Positions 27,956 to 37,568 of a stretch of DNA of 64,000 nucleotides are shown here, piece after piece. The stretch comes from Methylobacterium sp. R2-1 (lineage in GTDB: Bacteria; Pseudomonadota; Alphaproteobacteria; Rhizobiales; Beijerinckiaceae): positions 1 through 64,000 of the forward strand of contig NZ_JACHWM010000001.1 of NCBI RefSeq assembly GCF_014191355.1, written 5' to 3'. The notes under the pieces were generated by a model. It saw only the letters and a list, made by a program, of their open reading frames with translations. It was not told where the DNA came from and did no database searches. How positions within the stretch are numbered: the first letter of the stretch is position 1; every line of letters starts with the position of its first letter. The position numbers were made by a program, and so were the translations under genes.

Positions 27956-28328
27956 GAAGGGTCGGTCCGATCGCGCGGAGTGCGGGACTCGCCACCGGAG
28001 GTCGCGCCGTATCGACGGCACATATCCGGAGCAGACGCATCTCTCGTCACGGCACGGAACAGGAAACTGATGAAGGAAGCGCTAACCGTGTTCCGGACTC
28101 GGCGGTCAGCCGTCCCTGCCGGTGCTCGCACGGCACCATGCGGACCATTCGATCGATCTTTGCAATACGTCATTAACTGCTCTTGTCAGACTCGTGACAG
28201 GAGGCTTGGTTAGGCAATCGATTTAACGCAAATGCAACGCGTCGGGACTACACCTCGACACGTCGACGATCGGGGCCTCTACAGACTTCCGACGGTCGTC
28301 CATCGGATTTAAACAAGTGGAGATCATC

Positions 28329-28523
28329 GTGAAGAACATCGCCAAACGCTTCATCTCTGACGAGTCCGGCGCGACTGCCATCGAATACGGCATGGTTGCT
28401 GCCATGGTCGGCGTTGCCATTGTCGGTATTTTCTCCACCTTCGGCACCAAGCTGAAGACGGCGTTCGATACCCTCGGCACCGGCCTCAACACGCAGACGA
28501 CGAAGCTCGGCACTGCCAACTAA
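28329..28523 (+). CDS. pilA: Flp-type pilin subunit (type IVb)
   Basis: A 64-residue prepilin from GTG 28329, chosen because GGAG lies six bases upstream; a GTG at 28317 is also in frame. The leader MKNIAKRFISDESG ends in Gly14, and the mature start ATAIEYGMVAAMVG has Glu at +5 and Tyr at +6, the Flp cleavage signature. A single hydrophobic helix and a Thr-rich tail complete it. It is the major subunit of the adhesive Tad/Flp pilus. CpaA, encoded 200 bases downstream, should process it. The hairpin between them may let pilin mRNA accumulate above that of the machinery. Confidence 0.93.
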   Translation: MKNIAKRFISDESGATAIEYGMVAAMVGVAIVGIFSTFGTKLKTAFDTLGTGLNTQTTKLGTAN

Positions 28524-28553
28524 TTCTTCGACTAGGCGACAACGTTTTTCAGC

Positions 28554-28578
28554 GCATGGCGGAATTCTTCCGCCATGC
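28554..28578 (+). terminator. Stem-loop after the pilin gene
   Basis: GCATGGCGGA (28554-28563) pairs perfectly with TCCGCCATGC (28569-28578) around ATTCT. No T-run follows on this strand, but GTTTTTC precedes it. A role in 3'-end stabilisation or partial termination of pilin mRNA is likely. Confidence 0.5.
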
Positions 28579-28731
28579 CTCCTAATCAGCGATCTGTCCC
28601 GATTGATAATCGTCGCCTAGCAGAAGCGCCGGTCGCGGAAGAGACAGGCGGTCAGGAACACGACGCGCTCCGCCAGATCAAATCAGGCTGCGCATGAGAC
28701 CCGAACGAACCGACCGATTGGGAACAGTTCC

Positions 28732-29250
28732 GTGTCGAGCATGGCGGCCTATCTCCTCCTGTGTGTCGTTTTTCCGTTCCTCATGGCCTACGCCGCTGCG
28801 AGCGATCTGCTGACGATGCGGATTTCCAATCGCGTAACCGGCTTGGTCTTCGCAGGCTTCGTGGTCTACGCACTCATATCCGGCATGGCTTGGACCGACT
28901 TGTTCTGGCACCTCGCGGCCGGCGTGCTGACCCTCGTGATCACGTTCATCATGTTCGCCCGGGGATGGATCGGCGGAGGCGATGCCAAGCTCGCCGCAAG
29001 CACCGCTCTCTGGATCGGCCTCGCTCATCTACCGGATTACCTGATCCTGGCGTCGCTTCTCGGCGGTCCTCTGACGCTTACGATCCTGTCTGCCCGCACA
29101 TATCCGTTGCCGAAGCTTGCGCTCAAACTTCCCTTCGCGGTGCACCTGCACGACGCAAAGACGGGAATACCTTACGGCATTGCATTGGCCGCCGCCGCTC
29201 TGGTCGTGCTGCCGAACGCCGTCGGATTCAATCAGCTCGCGCTGCCCTGA
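28732..29250 (+). CDS. cpaA: Prepilin peptidase CpaA/TadV (A24 family)
   Basis: 172 residues from GTG 28732; an ATG at 28741 is the alternative. It is a multi-helix membrane protein. The two catalytic aspartates are visible in AASDLLTMRISN (near residue 25) and in GWIGGGDAKLAA (near residue 85, the GxGD motif of aspartyl prepilin peptidases). It cleaves the leader from the Flp pilin. It follows pilA and is closed by its own terminator, so it is not obligatorily co-transcribed with cpaB. Confidence 0.92.
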   Translation: MSSMAAYLLLCVVFPFLMAYAAASDLLTMRISNRVTGLVFAGFVVYALISGMAWTDLFWHLAAGVLTLVITFIMFARGWIGGGDAKLAASTALWIGLAHLPDYLILASLLGGPLTLTILSARTYPLPKLALKLPFAVHLHDAKTGIPYGIALAAAALVVLPNAVGFNQLALP

Positions 29251-29275
29251 TCGACAGTCATGAGACAAACCGAGG

Positions 29276-29302
29276 AGGCCGCCAAAAGAGGCGGCTTTTT
29301 TG
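29276..29302 (+). terminator. Intrinsic terminator after cpaA
   Basis: AGGCCGCC (29276-29283) pairs with GGCGGCTT (29290-29297), with one G-T pair, around AAAAGA, followed by a T-run to 29302. Confidence 0.88.
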
Positions 29303-29442
29303 TTTGCGTAACTTCGGGCGTGAGGCGAGCGGGACAGCCCTGAAAAGAACGCGGTGACGCTCGGTTAACCCTAACTTGACGATTCCGGGGCAAGTCTCGG
29401 AACCGGACGGCGACCGAGCCGTCGCCACGGTTCCGCGCCCCC

Positions 29443-30228
29443 ATGAAACCAGCCCGTCTCGCCGTTCTGGGAATCGCACTCGTCGCGGGCTGCGGCGCCG
29501 CCCTGCTGATGCAGGGCGAGGAGAAGGCGCCCGAGCCCGCCCCTATCGCCAAGGCCGAGCCCGTCGCGCCCATTCCGATGAGCGAGGTGCTGGTCGCCGC
29601 TGCCGAGCTGCCCATGGGCCAGACCCTCAAGCAAGAGGATCTGCGCTGGATGCCCTGGCCGGAGCAGGCGATCTCTCCCGGCCTGATCGACCGCCGCGCG
29701 GCGCCGAAGGGGCTTGAGGACTCGGTTGGCGCGATCATCCGCACCGGCTTCTCGGCCAACGAGCCGATTCGACCCGAGCGGCTGGTGAAAGCCGGCAGTG
29801 GCTTCATGTCGGCGATCCTGCCACAGGGCATGCGAGCGGTGGCGATCACGACCGACACCCGCGGGTCGAGCTCGGCCGGCGGCTTCATCCTGCCGAACGA
29901 TTATGTCGACGTCATCAAGACCAGCAGCGAGGGGAGCGAGCAGTTCGCCGAGACTCTGCTGACAAATGTGCGCGTGCTCGCCGTTGGCCAGATCGTGCAG
30001 GAGAAGAACGGCGCCAATGTCGTGACGGCTGAGACGGCCACCCTGGCTCTCACGTCGACCCAGGCCGAGAGCGTGACGCTGGCGCAGAAGGTCGGGCAGC
30101 TCTCCCTCGTGCTGCGCAGCATTCAAGATTCAGCCCGAACCGCTGCCATCTCCGAGGAAGCGGACATGCCGACCGAGGGCCCGTTGACCGTGGTGCGATT
30201 CGGCGTCGCCAAGCAGCAGCGCCGGTGA
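29443..30228 (+). CDS. cpaB: Pilus assembly protein CpaB
   Basis: A 261-residue protein with an N-terminal membrane anchor (RLAVLGIALVAGCGAALLM), then a SAF domain (SEVLVAAAELPMGQTLKQED through EPIRPERLVKAGSG), typical of CpaB/RcpC. A C-terminal RcpC domain holds LPNDYVDVIKTS. The family acts in the periplasm on secretin assembly or function. It is the first gene of the main Tad operon, and its stop is 11 bases before the cpaC start. Confidence 0.93.
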   Translation: MKPARLAVLGIALVAGCGAALLMQGEEKAPEPAPIAKAEPVAPIPMSEVLVAAAELPMGQTLKQEDLRWMPWPEQAISPGLIDRRAAPKGLEDSVGAIIRTGFSANEPIRPERLVKAGSGFMSAILPQGMRAVAITTDTRGSSSAGGFILPNDYVDVIKTSSEGSEQFAETLLTNVRVLAVGQIVQEKNGANVVTAETATLALTSTQAESVTLAQKVGQLSLVLRSIQDSARTAAISEEADMPTEGPLTVVRFGVAKQQRR

Positions 30229-30239
30229 GGACAGGACCG

Positions 30240-31739
30240 ATGACGACCCCCTCTCGCTTCCGCCGCCTCGGCCTTGTTCTGCTCTCCGGCGCCTGTCTGG
30301 CTTCGACGGCCCTGTGGAACCCGGCCGCCGCCCAAGCCGGTCCCGCTGGTGCCTCCCCGGTTCTGACGATCGGACCGAACGAGGCGTCAGTGTCCCGGCG
30401 GGTTGAGCTGAGCAAGGGCCGCTCGCTCATCGTTGATCTACCCCGCGACGCTAAGGAGGTGTTCGTGGCCAATCCGGCGGTCGCGAACGCCGTTGTCCGC
30501 TCCAGCCGCAAGCTGTTCCTGATCGGCATCGACAACGGTGCCACCTCCATCTTCGTGATGGATGCCGAGGGGCGCCAGATCGCGGCGCTTGATGTCACCA
30601 TCGCCCGCGACATCAACGTCCTCCGGCAGTCGCTGCAGCAGAGCTTGCCCGGTGGCCGGTTCGACGTGAAGGCGGTTGGCGAATCGCTCGTGCTGTCGGG
30701 CAGCGTCCGCTCGGCCTCGGAGGCGCAGCAGGCGCTCGACATCGCCAACGCATTCGTCGGCCTCGGCGCCGGCGTAGGGGCTGGGACTCGCGGCGCCGTC
30801 ATCAACAATCTGACGATCCGCAACAAGGATCAGGTGATGATCCGCGTCACCGTGGTTGAGGTGGCGCGCACAGTTCTGAAGCAGTTCGGTATCAATGTCA
30901 CCGGAAACTGGTCGGCACTGAATCCTCTGAGTCCCACGGGGAACGTCCTGACGAATAACACGCTGTTTCCGATCACCGGTGCTTACACTCCGGATGGCAA
31001 CGCCTTATCTGCTTCAATCCGATCTGGCGGCGCCTCGCTCCAGGCAACGTTGCGCGCCTTCGAACAGGCCGGCGTCTCCCGCATCCTCGCCGAGCCGACG
31101 CTGGCCGCGATTTCAGGTGAGTCGGCCAAGTTCACCGCCGGTGGCGAAATCCCCGTTCCCGCGAATTGCGCCGCCGGAACAGCCGGCGCGGCCTGTACCG
31201 TCGCGCTTGAGTTCAAACCCTACGGCGTCAGCCTCGCCTTCACGCCGGTCGTGCTAGCGGAGAACCGCATCTCGATCCGGGTCGCCACCGACGTGACCGA
31301 ACTCGACCGGCAGAACAGCTACAGCTTCTCCTTCCCCGGCTCCAACCGAGTCACACCCGTTCCGGCGACGACGCGGCGCAGCTCCGAGACGACGGTGGAG
31401 CTGGCCTCGGGCGCCACGATGATGACGGCCGGCCTGATTCAGCAGAAAAACCGGGCGGCGATCGGTGGCCTGCCCGGGCTGATGAACCTCCCGATCCTCG
31501 GCGCCCTGTTCCGCTCCCGCGACTATCAGCGCGACGAGACCGAACTGATGATCATGGTCACGCCGTACATTGCCCAGCCGATGGAGGCGCGGCAAGTCCA
31601 GCGGCCTGACGATGGTTTCGTCGATGCACCGGACGGGCAGGCGGTGCTGCTCGGACGCCTGAACAAGATCTACGGCACGGTTGGCGGCGGCACCCTCGGG
31701 CCGGCCTATCGCGGCCGGGTTGGCTTCATTGCCGATTGA
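30240..31739 (+). CDS. cpaC: Type II/IV secretin CpaC (RcpA) of the Tad pilus
   Basis: A 499-residue protein from ATG 30240 with a GAGGACAGG signal. Signal peptide (cleavage near AAAQA), pilus N-domain (SLIVDLPRDAKEVFVANPAV), a BON-like segment (GGRFDVKAVGESLVLSGSV), and the secretin pore domain with RILAEPTLAAISGESAKFTAGGEIPVP, EFKPYGVSLAFTPVVL and GLPGLMNLPILGALFRSRDY. It forms the outer-membrane channel for the Flp pilus. A 14-base-pair inverted repeat lies just after the stop. Confidence 0.95.
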   Translation: MTTPSRFRRLGLVLLSGACLASTALWNPAAAQAGPAGASPVLTIGPNEASVSRRVELSKGRSLIVDLPRDAKEVFVANPAVANAVVRSSRKLFLIGIDNGATSIFVMDAEGRQIAALDVTIARDINVLRQSLQQSLPGGRFDVKAVGESLVLSGSVRSASEAQQALDIANAFVGLGAGVGAGTRGAVINNLTIRNKDQVMIRVTVVEVARTVLKQFGINVTGNWSALNPLSPTGNVLTNNTLFPITGAYTPDGNALSASIRSGGASLQATLRAFEQAGVSRILAEPTLAAISGESAKFTAGGEIPVPANCAAGTAGAACTVALEFKPYGVSLAFTPVVLAENRISIRVATDVTELDRQNSYSFSFPGSNRVTPVPATTRRSSETTVELASGATMMTAGLIQQKNRAAIGGLPGLMNLPILGALFRSRDYQRDETELMIMVTPYIAQPMEARQVQRPDDGFVDAPDGQAVLLGRLNKIYGTVGGGTLGPAYRGRVGFIAD

Positions 31740-31744
31740 CCCCG

Positions 31745-31789
31745 CCTGGAGCCGTTCCTGACCGCTCTAAGTCCGGGAACGGCTCCAGG
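31745..31789 (+). terminator. Perfect 14-bp hairpin between cpaC and cpaD
   Basis: CCTGGAGCCGTTCC (31745-31758) is the exact inverse of GGAACGGCTCCAGG (31776-31789), with a 17-base loop. It is followed by AGCTTGTTTGAAC with only a weak T tract. It may attenuate the operon or protect the upstream mRNA. Confidence 0.6.
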
Positions 31790-31864
31790 AGCTTGTTTGA
31801 ACGCGCTCATACCCAGAGCCGGCCTCCACTTCGGCGGAGAGCGCTCTTGCAGGATCGAAGCCCA

Positions 31865-32611
31865 ATGTCCTCCCCCGCTCGCAACCTCGTCGTCAGCGTC
31901 CGGCCTGTCGCCTCGGTCGTTCTGTTGGCCGCTCTGCTCGGCGCATGCCGCGCGGACCACGTCGCCACCACAGGCTCGACCTACCCGATCGATGTGCGCA
32001 CCCGGCACCCAATCGTGCTGGCGGATGCCGACCGCACCCTCGATGTCTTTCCGACCGGGATTGGTCATATCGATCCCCGCCAGCGCGCGGATCTCGAGGC
32101 TTTCCTCATTGAGTATCGCCGTTACGGCCGCGGCATCCTCGTCGTCGAGGTACCGCGCGGCGTGTCGCCAGCGCTGGCAGGTCCTGTCGAGCGCACTGGC
32201 GCGGCGATTCGGCACCTCGTGGCGGAGATGGGCGTCCCGCGTGGCGGCGTGCGCATGGCCGTCTATCCGGTTGCCAGCCCGACATTGGCCTCGCCGGTAC
32301 GTCTGAGCTTCCAGCGGATGCAGGCTAGGGTCGCGGATAAATGCGGGCTCTGGCCACGAGACCTCGGCGTCAGCGACCTGCGGGCCGACTGGTCGAACGA
32401 ACCGACATGGAACTTCGGTTGCGCGATGCAAGCGAACGTCGCCGCCCAGATCTCCGACCCGGTCGATCTGGTCCGCGGCCGGCCCGAGGGCCGCATCGAT
32501 ACGATCAGGCGCACACAGGACATCGGCCAGCTCCGCGAGGGCAAGGATCCGTCAACCCGTTGGCGTCAAGATGGAAAGACCAATGTCGGCAGTGACGTGA
32601 AGAGCCAGTAG
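31865..32611 (+). CDS. cpaD: Pilus assembly lipoprotein CpaD
   Basis: A 248-residue protein from ATG 31865; the long upstream frame crosses the hairpin and is rejected. A lipoprotein signal ends in the lipobox LLGAC, so Cys should be lipidated. The body has DYRTRHPIVL-like sequence (VRTRHPIVLADADRTLDVF), then RRYGRGILVVEVPRGV and the CpaD hallmark NFGCAMQANVAAQISDPVDLV. It assists the CpaC secretin at the outer membrane. Confidence 0.92.
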   Translation: MSSPARNLVVSVRPVASVVLLAALLGACRADHVATTGSTYPIDVRTRHPIVLADADRTLDVFPTGIGHIDPRQRADLEAFLIEYRRYGRGILVVEVPRGVSPALAGPVERTGAAIRHLVAEMGVPRGGVRMAVYPVASPTLASPVRLSFQRMQARVADKCGLWPRDLGVSDLRADWSNEPTWNFGCAMQANVAAQISDPVDLVRGRPEGRIDTIRRTQDIGQLREGKDPSTRWRQDGKTNVGSDVKSQ

Positions 32612-32705
32612 GGCACCAGACAAGACCCCAGACACGAAGATCGCCCTTCGGCAGATTTGCGGAATTCCCCGTCCACCTCGGCATAAGAACCGGAAACCAC
32701 GCATC

Positions 32706-33950
32706 ATGCCGGACACTCACGAGGCCTCAGAGCGGACCATCGCCCCGGTGCCGCGCATCACGATCCAGGCCTTCTGCGAGACGCCGGAGACGGCCGCGAT
32801 GATCGAGGGCATCGCATCCGACCGCCGGATGCAGAAGGCCCATGTCAAGGTGCACATGGGCGGGGGCGCCGCGGCCCTGGAGGCCTACCGCCACGCGCCG
32901 ACGCCCAATGTCATCGTGATCGAATTCCTGGGGCTCAAGTCTCGGCCGCTCGAGTGCCTCGACCAGCTCGCCGAGGTTTGCGACGAGGGCACCAAGGTGC
33001 TCGTGATCGGCCACGTCAACGACGTGCTTCTCTACCGCCAGTTCATCCAGCGCGGCGTGAGCGAGTACCTGATGGCGCCGGTCGAGCCGGTCGGCATGAT
33101 CGCCGCGGTGTCCGACCTGTTCGCGGCGCCGGGCGCGAAGCCGGTGGGGCGCACCATCGCCGTCTACGGCGCCCGCGGCGGCGTCGGCAGCTCCACGATC
33201 GCCCACAACCTTGCCTGGACCGTGGCGCGCGAGCACGGCACCGCCACCGTGATCGCCGACCTGGATGTCGCTTTCGGCACGGCGGGCCTCAACTTCAACC
33301 AGGACCCGCCGCAGGGAATCGCCGAGGCGGTATTCGCGCCCGAGCGCCTGGATTCCAACCTGCTCGACCGGCTGCTCTCGAAATGCGCCGACAATCTCAG
33401 CCTTCTCTCGGCGCCGGCCACCCTCGACCGCACGGTCGACCTGATCGAGCCTGCCTTCGACGCGCTCACCGATCTGCTGCGTGCGACCGTGCCCTGCATC
33501 GTCCTCGACGTGCCGCATCAATGGTCGGCTTGGACCCGGCGCGTGCTGGTCAGTGCCGACGAGATCCTGATCGTCGCCGCGCCGGATCTGGCGGGGTTGC
33601 GCAACGTCAAGAACCTGCTCGCGCTGCTGCACCAGCAGCGTCCCAATGATGCGCGCGCCCGGGTCGTCCTCAACGGCGTCGGCATGCCGAAGCGGCCGGA
33701 GATCGCGGCCACCGAGTTCGCCAAGGCGCTCGATGTGCCGCTTCAAGCGATCATCCCCTTCGAGCCGGCTCTGTTCGGGACCGCAGCCAATAACGGCCAG
33801 ATGATCGCCGAAGTGCAGGCCGGTTCGAAGCCTGCGGAGATCTTCTCCGAACTCGCAGCGGCCGTGACCGGCCGGGCCGAGATCCGCCGGGCCAGGGCGA
33901 ATCTCTTGGAGCCGCTGCTCGCCCGGCTGACCCGCAAGAAGGCGTCGTGA
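32706..33950 (+). CDS. cpaE: CpaE, MinD-like ATPase for pilus localisation
   Basis: A 414-residue protein. The first ~140 residues form an atypical receiver-like domain (NVIVIEFLGLKSRPLECLDQ, GVSEYLMAPVEPVGMIAAV). A ParA/MinD ATPase follows with the deviant Walker A GARGGVGSST, then VIADLDVAFGTAGLNF and IVLDVPHQWSAWTRRVLVSA. In Caulobacter CpaE marks the pole for pilus assembly. It is in line with cpaD, with about 95 bases between, and cpaF. Confidence 0.94.
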   Translation: MPDTHEASERTIAPVPRITIQAFCETPETAAMIEGIASDRRMQKAHVKVHMGGGAAALEAYRHAPTPNVIVIEFLGLKSRPLECLDQLAEVCDEGTKVLVIGHVNDVLLYRQFIQRGVSEYLMAPVEPVGMIAAVSDLFAAPGAKPVGRTIAVYGARGGVGSSTIAHNLAWTVAREHGTATVIADLDVAFGTAGLNFNQDPPQGIAEAVFAPERLDSNLLDRLLSKCADNLSLLSAPATLDRTVDLIEPAFDALTDLLRATVPCIVLDVPHQWSAWTRRVLVSADEILIVAAPDLAGLRNVKNLLALLHQQRPNDARARVVLNGVGMPKRPEIAATEFAKALDVPLQAIIPFEPALFGTAANNGQMIAEVQAGSKPAEIFSELAAAVTGRAEIRRARANLLEPLLARLTRKKAS

Positions 33951-33997
33951 CGGTGCCCTGCGCTCTCTCCTCTCAACATTGCTGAAGGCGCGGCGCC

Positions 33998-35446
33998 ATG
34001 TTCGGTCGACGCTCCAACGCCGCATCGGCTCCTGCCCCGGCCACTGCCGCAGCCGGGCCGCCGACGGTCGCCCCGCCGGTCCTCCAGCAGGAGGCGGTAC
34101 GCGCTCGCCCCGAGCCGCCGCGCGTCCCGGTGCCTCAGGCGCCGCTGCCGAAGTCCGAAGACTACTTCCGCACGAAGAGCATGATCTTCGGCGCACTGAT
34201 CGAAGCCATCGATCTCGCGCAACTCGCCCGGCTCGAAGGCGAGGCGGCGCGGGAGGAAATCCGCGACATCGTCTCCGAGATCATCGGTCTCAAGAACATC
34301 GTGCTGTCGATCGCCGAGCAGGAAGAACTGCTCGACGACATCTGCAACGACGTTCTCGGCTACGGTCCCCTGGAGCCGCTGCTGGCCCGTGACGACATCG
34401 CCGACGTGATGGTGAACGGTGCCGACCGGACCTTCATCGAGGTTGGCGGCAAGATCCAACTCACCAACGTCCGCTTCCGCGACAACCAGCAGCTGATGAA
34501 CATCTGCCAGCGGATCGTCAGCCAAGTCGGCCGGCGCGTGGACGAAAGTTCGCCGATCTGCGATGCGCGCCTGCCCGACGGCTCTCGCGTCAACGTCATC
34601 GCCCCCCCGCTCGCCATCGACGGGCCGGCGCTGACCATTCGTAAGTTCAAGAAGGACAAGCTCACCCTTGATCAGCTCGTACGCTTCGGGGCGATCTCGC
34701 CCGAGGGCGCGAAGATCCTGCAGATCATCGGCAAGGTCCGCTGCAACGTAGTGATCTCGGGCGGCACCGGCTCGGGCAAGACGACCCTGCTCAACTGCCT
34801 CACCGCCTTCATCGAGCACGACGAGCGGGTCATCACCTGCGAGGACGCGGCGGAGCTTCAGCTGCAGCAGCCGCACGTAGTGCGCCTGGAAACGCGACCG
34901 CCGAACCTGGAGGGCCAGGGGCAGGTCACCATGCGTGACCTCGTCAAGAACTGCCTGCGCATGCGTCCCGAACGCATCATCGTCGGCGAGGTGCGCGGCC
35001 CAGAAGCCTTCGACCTGCTGCAGGCGATGAACACGGGCCACGACGGCTCGATGGGCACGCTGCACGCCAACTCCCCGCGCGAATGCCTCGCGCGTATCGA
35101 GTCGATGATCACGATGGGCGGCTTCTCACTGCCCTCGCGAACGCTGCGCGAAATGATCACCGGTTCGGTCGACGTAATCATCCAGGCCATGCGCATGCGC
35201 GACGGTTCCCGGCGCATCACCCACATCACGGAGGTGATGGGGATGGAGGGCGACGTCATCATCACCCAGGACCTGTTCGTCTACGACGTGCTCGGCGAGG
35301 ATGCGAACGGGCGCCTGATCGGCCGCCACCGCTCGACGGGGATCGGCCGACCGCGCTTCTGGGAACGCGCCCGCTACTACGGAGAGGAGCGGGCGCTGGC
35401 CGCTGCCCTCGACGCCGCCGCGGAGACGGTGGAGCAGCCCCTGTGA
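33998..35446 (+). CDS. cpaF: CpaF/TadA pilus secretion ATPase
   Basis: A 482-residue type II/IV secretion ATPase. After a Pro/Ala-rich N-terminus the helical N-domain has [19 protein letters not shown]. The Walker [10 protein letters not shown] is at 255-263, with an Asp box region ([17 protein letters not shown]), a His box ([19 protein letters not shown]) and Walker B ([10 protein letters not shown]). It powers pilin assembly, and in Tad systems possibly retraction. Its stop overlaps the tadB GTG start (GTGA), indicating coupled translation. Confidence 0.97.
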   Translation: MFGRRSNAASAPAPATAAAGPPTVAPPVLQQEAVRARPEPPRVPVPQAPLPKSEDYFRTKSMIFGALIEAIDLAQLARLEGEAAREEIRDIVSEIIGLKNIVLSIAEQEELLDDICNDVLGYGPLEPLLARDDIADVMVNGADRTFIEVGGKIQLTNVRFRDNQQLMNICQRIVSQVGRRVDESSPICDARLPDGSRVNVIAPPLAIDGPALTIRKFKKDKLTLDQLVRFGAISPEGAKILQIIGKVRCNVVISGGTGSGKTTLLNCLTAFIEHDERVITCEDAAELQLQQPHVVRLETRPPNLEGQGQVTMRDLVKNCLRMRPERIIVGEVRGPEAFDLLQAMNTGHDGSMGTLHANSPRECLARIESMITMGGFSLPSRTLREMITGSVDVIIQAMRMRDGSRRITHITEVMGMEGDVIITQDLFVYDVLGEDANGRLIGRHRSTGIGRPRFWERARYYGEERALAAALDAAAETVEQPL

Positions 35447-36414
35447 GCGCACTCAACGCCCCTCTCGCCGCCGGCCTCGTGGCGGTGGCCTCCGGCGCGC
35501 TCGCCTACGTCTTCCTGATGCCCGCTCTTTCGGGCGAGCGGCGGGCCGAGCAGCGCCGCAAGGCGTTGGGTCAGCCGCGCGCGGTGCTCGCGGAGCGCGG
35601 CGCCGCTGCCAACCGCCGCGAGCAGGTCGCCAAGAGCCTCAAGGAGTTGGAGGCCAAGAAGGACAAGACCAAGGTCACCCTCGAGCTGCGCATCGCCCGC
35701 GCCGGCCTCGATTGGTCCCGCCAGAAGTATTACGTCGTCTCCGCGATCTTGGCGTTCGTCCTCACGCTCGCCGCCTTTCTCGTCTCTCAGAACCTGATCA
35801 TCAGTCTGCTCGCCCTCTTCGTGGGCGGGTTCGGCCTGCCCGCATGGATGCTCAAGTGGCGACAGAAGCGTCGTGTCGCGGCCTTCATCGAGGAATTGCC
35901 CAATGCCATGGATGTGGTGGTGCGCGGCCTGCGCTCGGGCATTCCGTTGGGCGACTGCCTGCGCATGATTTCGCGCGAGGCGAAAGAGCCTCTGCGCAGC
36001 GAGTTCCGGGTGGCAATCGAGGCGCAGGCGCTCGGCCTACCGATGTCGGACGCGATTCTGCGCATGTACGAGCGGGTGCCGGTGACCGAGGTGAACTTTT
36101 TCTCCATCGTGATCGGTATCCAGCAGAAGTCCGGCGGCAACCTCTCGGAAGCGCTCGGAAATCTGTCGCGGGTGCTGCGCGAGCGCAAGAAGATGGCCGG
36201 CAAGATCCAGGCGATGAGCATGGAGGCGAAGGCCTCGGCTGCGATCATTGGTGCCCTGCCGTTTGTCGTCGGAGGAGGAACCTATCTGTCGAGCCCCGAA
36301 TACACGGCACTCCTTTGGACGACCTCGGTCGGTAAGATCGCCCTGGTGGTCTCCGGTTTGTGGATGCTCGCCGGCGTCCTCGTCATGAAGAAGATGATCA
36401 ACTTCAACATCTAG
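35443..36414 (+). CDS. tadB: Tad pilus inner-membrane platform protein TadB
   Basis: A 323-residue protein from GTG 35443, overlapping the cpaF stop by four bases. An N-terminal membrane helix and basic linker precede the T2SSF domain (AAFIEELPNAMDVVVRGLRSG, FRVAIEAQALGLPMSDAIL, IQQKSGGNLSEALGNLSRVL), and C-terminal helices follow. It forms the membrane platform contacted by CpaF, with TadC as partner. Confidence 0.94.
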   Translation: MSALNAPLAAGLVAVASGALAYVFLMPALSGERRAEQRRKALGQPRAVLAERGAAANRREQVAKSLKELEAKKDKTKVTLELRIARAGLDWSRQKYYVVSAILAFVLTLAAFLVSQNLIISLLALFVGGFGLPAWMLKWRQKRRVAAFIEELPNAMDVVVRGLRSGIPLGDCLRMISREAKEPLRSEFRVAIEAQALGLPMSDAILRMYERVPVTEVNFFSIVIGIQQKSGGNLSEALGNLSRVLRERKKMAGKIQAMSMEAKASAAIIGALPFVVGGGTYLSSPEYTALLWTTSVGKIALVVSGLWMLAGVLVMKKMINFNI

Positions 36415-36496
36415 AGCGCTCCGCTTCGACGCGGAGATTGGACGTAGGCGGGGCGGTTCGAGCCGCGCCGCAAGGGACGGGCTGGACCGGACTGAG

Positions 36497-37468
36497 ATGC
36501 TGGATGACTTTGTCAACACGGCGCTAGCCCCGCGCACCGTCGCCGCGGTGCTGACCGGCATCGCCGCAGCAGCCACGGTCTTCACCGTGATTCAGCCTCT
36601 GTTCGAGGGCGACCAGCTCGCCAAGCGGATGAAGCTCGTCAGCGACGAACGCGAGCAGATCCGTCAGCGCGAGCGTGAGCGGCTCAACAACCGCGCAAGT
36701 CTGCGCGTCGAGCCGAAGGCCTACATGAAGCGGGTCGTCGAGCAGTTCAATCTCAGCCGCTGGCTCGGTACGGAGACTGCCAAAGCGAAGCTGATCCAGG
36801 CCGGTCATCGTGGTGCGGGCGCGGAGACCGCCTTTCTGTTCTTCCGCCTGGTGATGCCGATCGTCCTCACGGCCGTCGCCTTGTTCTACCTGTTCGTGCT
36901 GGAGGTGCTCGATCAACCCCTCGCTGTCCGGGCCGGCCTCGTCTTCGCCGCAGGGTTCCTCGGCCTCAAGCTGCCGGAGGTCTACCTGTCGAACATCACC
37001 ACTAAGCGGCAGGCCGACATCCGCCGAGCGTGGCCCGATGCCCTTGACCTGTGCCTGATCTGCGTCGAGTCGGGTATGTCGGTCGAGAACGCGTTCCGGC
37101 GCGTCAGCCTGGAAGTCGCGAGCCAGTCGGCTGTTCTCGCCGAGGAACTGGCACTCCTGACCGCCGAACTGTCCTTCCTGCCCGAGCGGCGTGTGGCTTA
37201 CGAGAACCTCGCGCTGCGCACCGGCCTCGAGACCGTCAAGTCTCTCACTACCGCGCTGATGCAGGCCGAGCGCTACGGCACGCCCGTGGGTCAGGCGTTG
37301 CGCGTGCTGGCCCAGGAGAGCCGGGACTTCCGCATGACCGAGGCCGAGAAGAAGGCGGCCGCGCTCCCTCCGAAGCTGACCGTGCCGATGATCCTGTTCT
37401 TCCTGCCGGTGTTGTTCGTCGTGCTCCTGACGCCTGCGGGTATCCAGGCCTACGCGCTGATGAAGTGA
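36497..37468 (+). CDS. tadC: Tad pilus inner-membrane platform protein TadC
   Basis: 323 residues, the same length as TadB. Helices near 15-35 and 115-160 are followed by the T2SSF domain (RRAWPDALDLCLICVESGMS, VENAFRRVSLEVASQSAVL, GTPVGQALRVLAQESRDFR), with C-terminal helices after MILFFLPVLFVVLLTP. It pairs with TadB. The operon appears to end here: the next gene is an unrelated MaoC protein, and no TadD, TadE, TadF or TadG is found in the window. Confidence 0.94.
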   Translation: MLDDFVNTALAPRTVAAVLTGIAAAATVFTVIQPLFEGDQLAKRMKLVSDEREQIRQRERERLNNRASLRVEPKAYMKRVVEQFNLSRWLGTETAKAKLIQAGHRGAGAETAFLFFRLVMPIVLTAVALFYLFVLEVLDQPLAVRAGLVFAAGFLGLKLPEVYLSNITTKRQADIRRAWPDALDLCLICVESGMSVENAFRRVSLEVASQSAVLAEELALLTAELSFLPERRVAYENLALRTGLETVKSLTTALMQAERYGTPVGQALRVLAQESRDFRMTEAEKKAAALPPKLTVPMILFFLPVLFVVLLTPAGIQAYALMK

Positions 37469-37568
37469 GGCAGGCCCACGGGTGGATGGCCTTCGGGTTC
37501 ATCGCCGGATGCGCTTGGCCGTTCGATGATGTAGCCACGCGCGGATCTCCCCCGCGACGCGGCATCCC

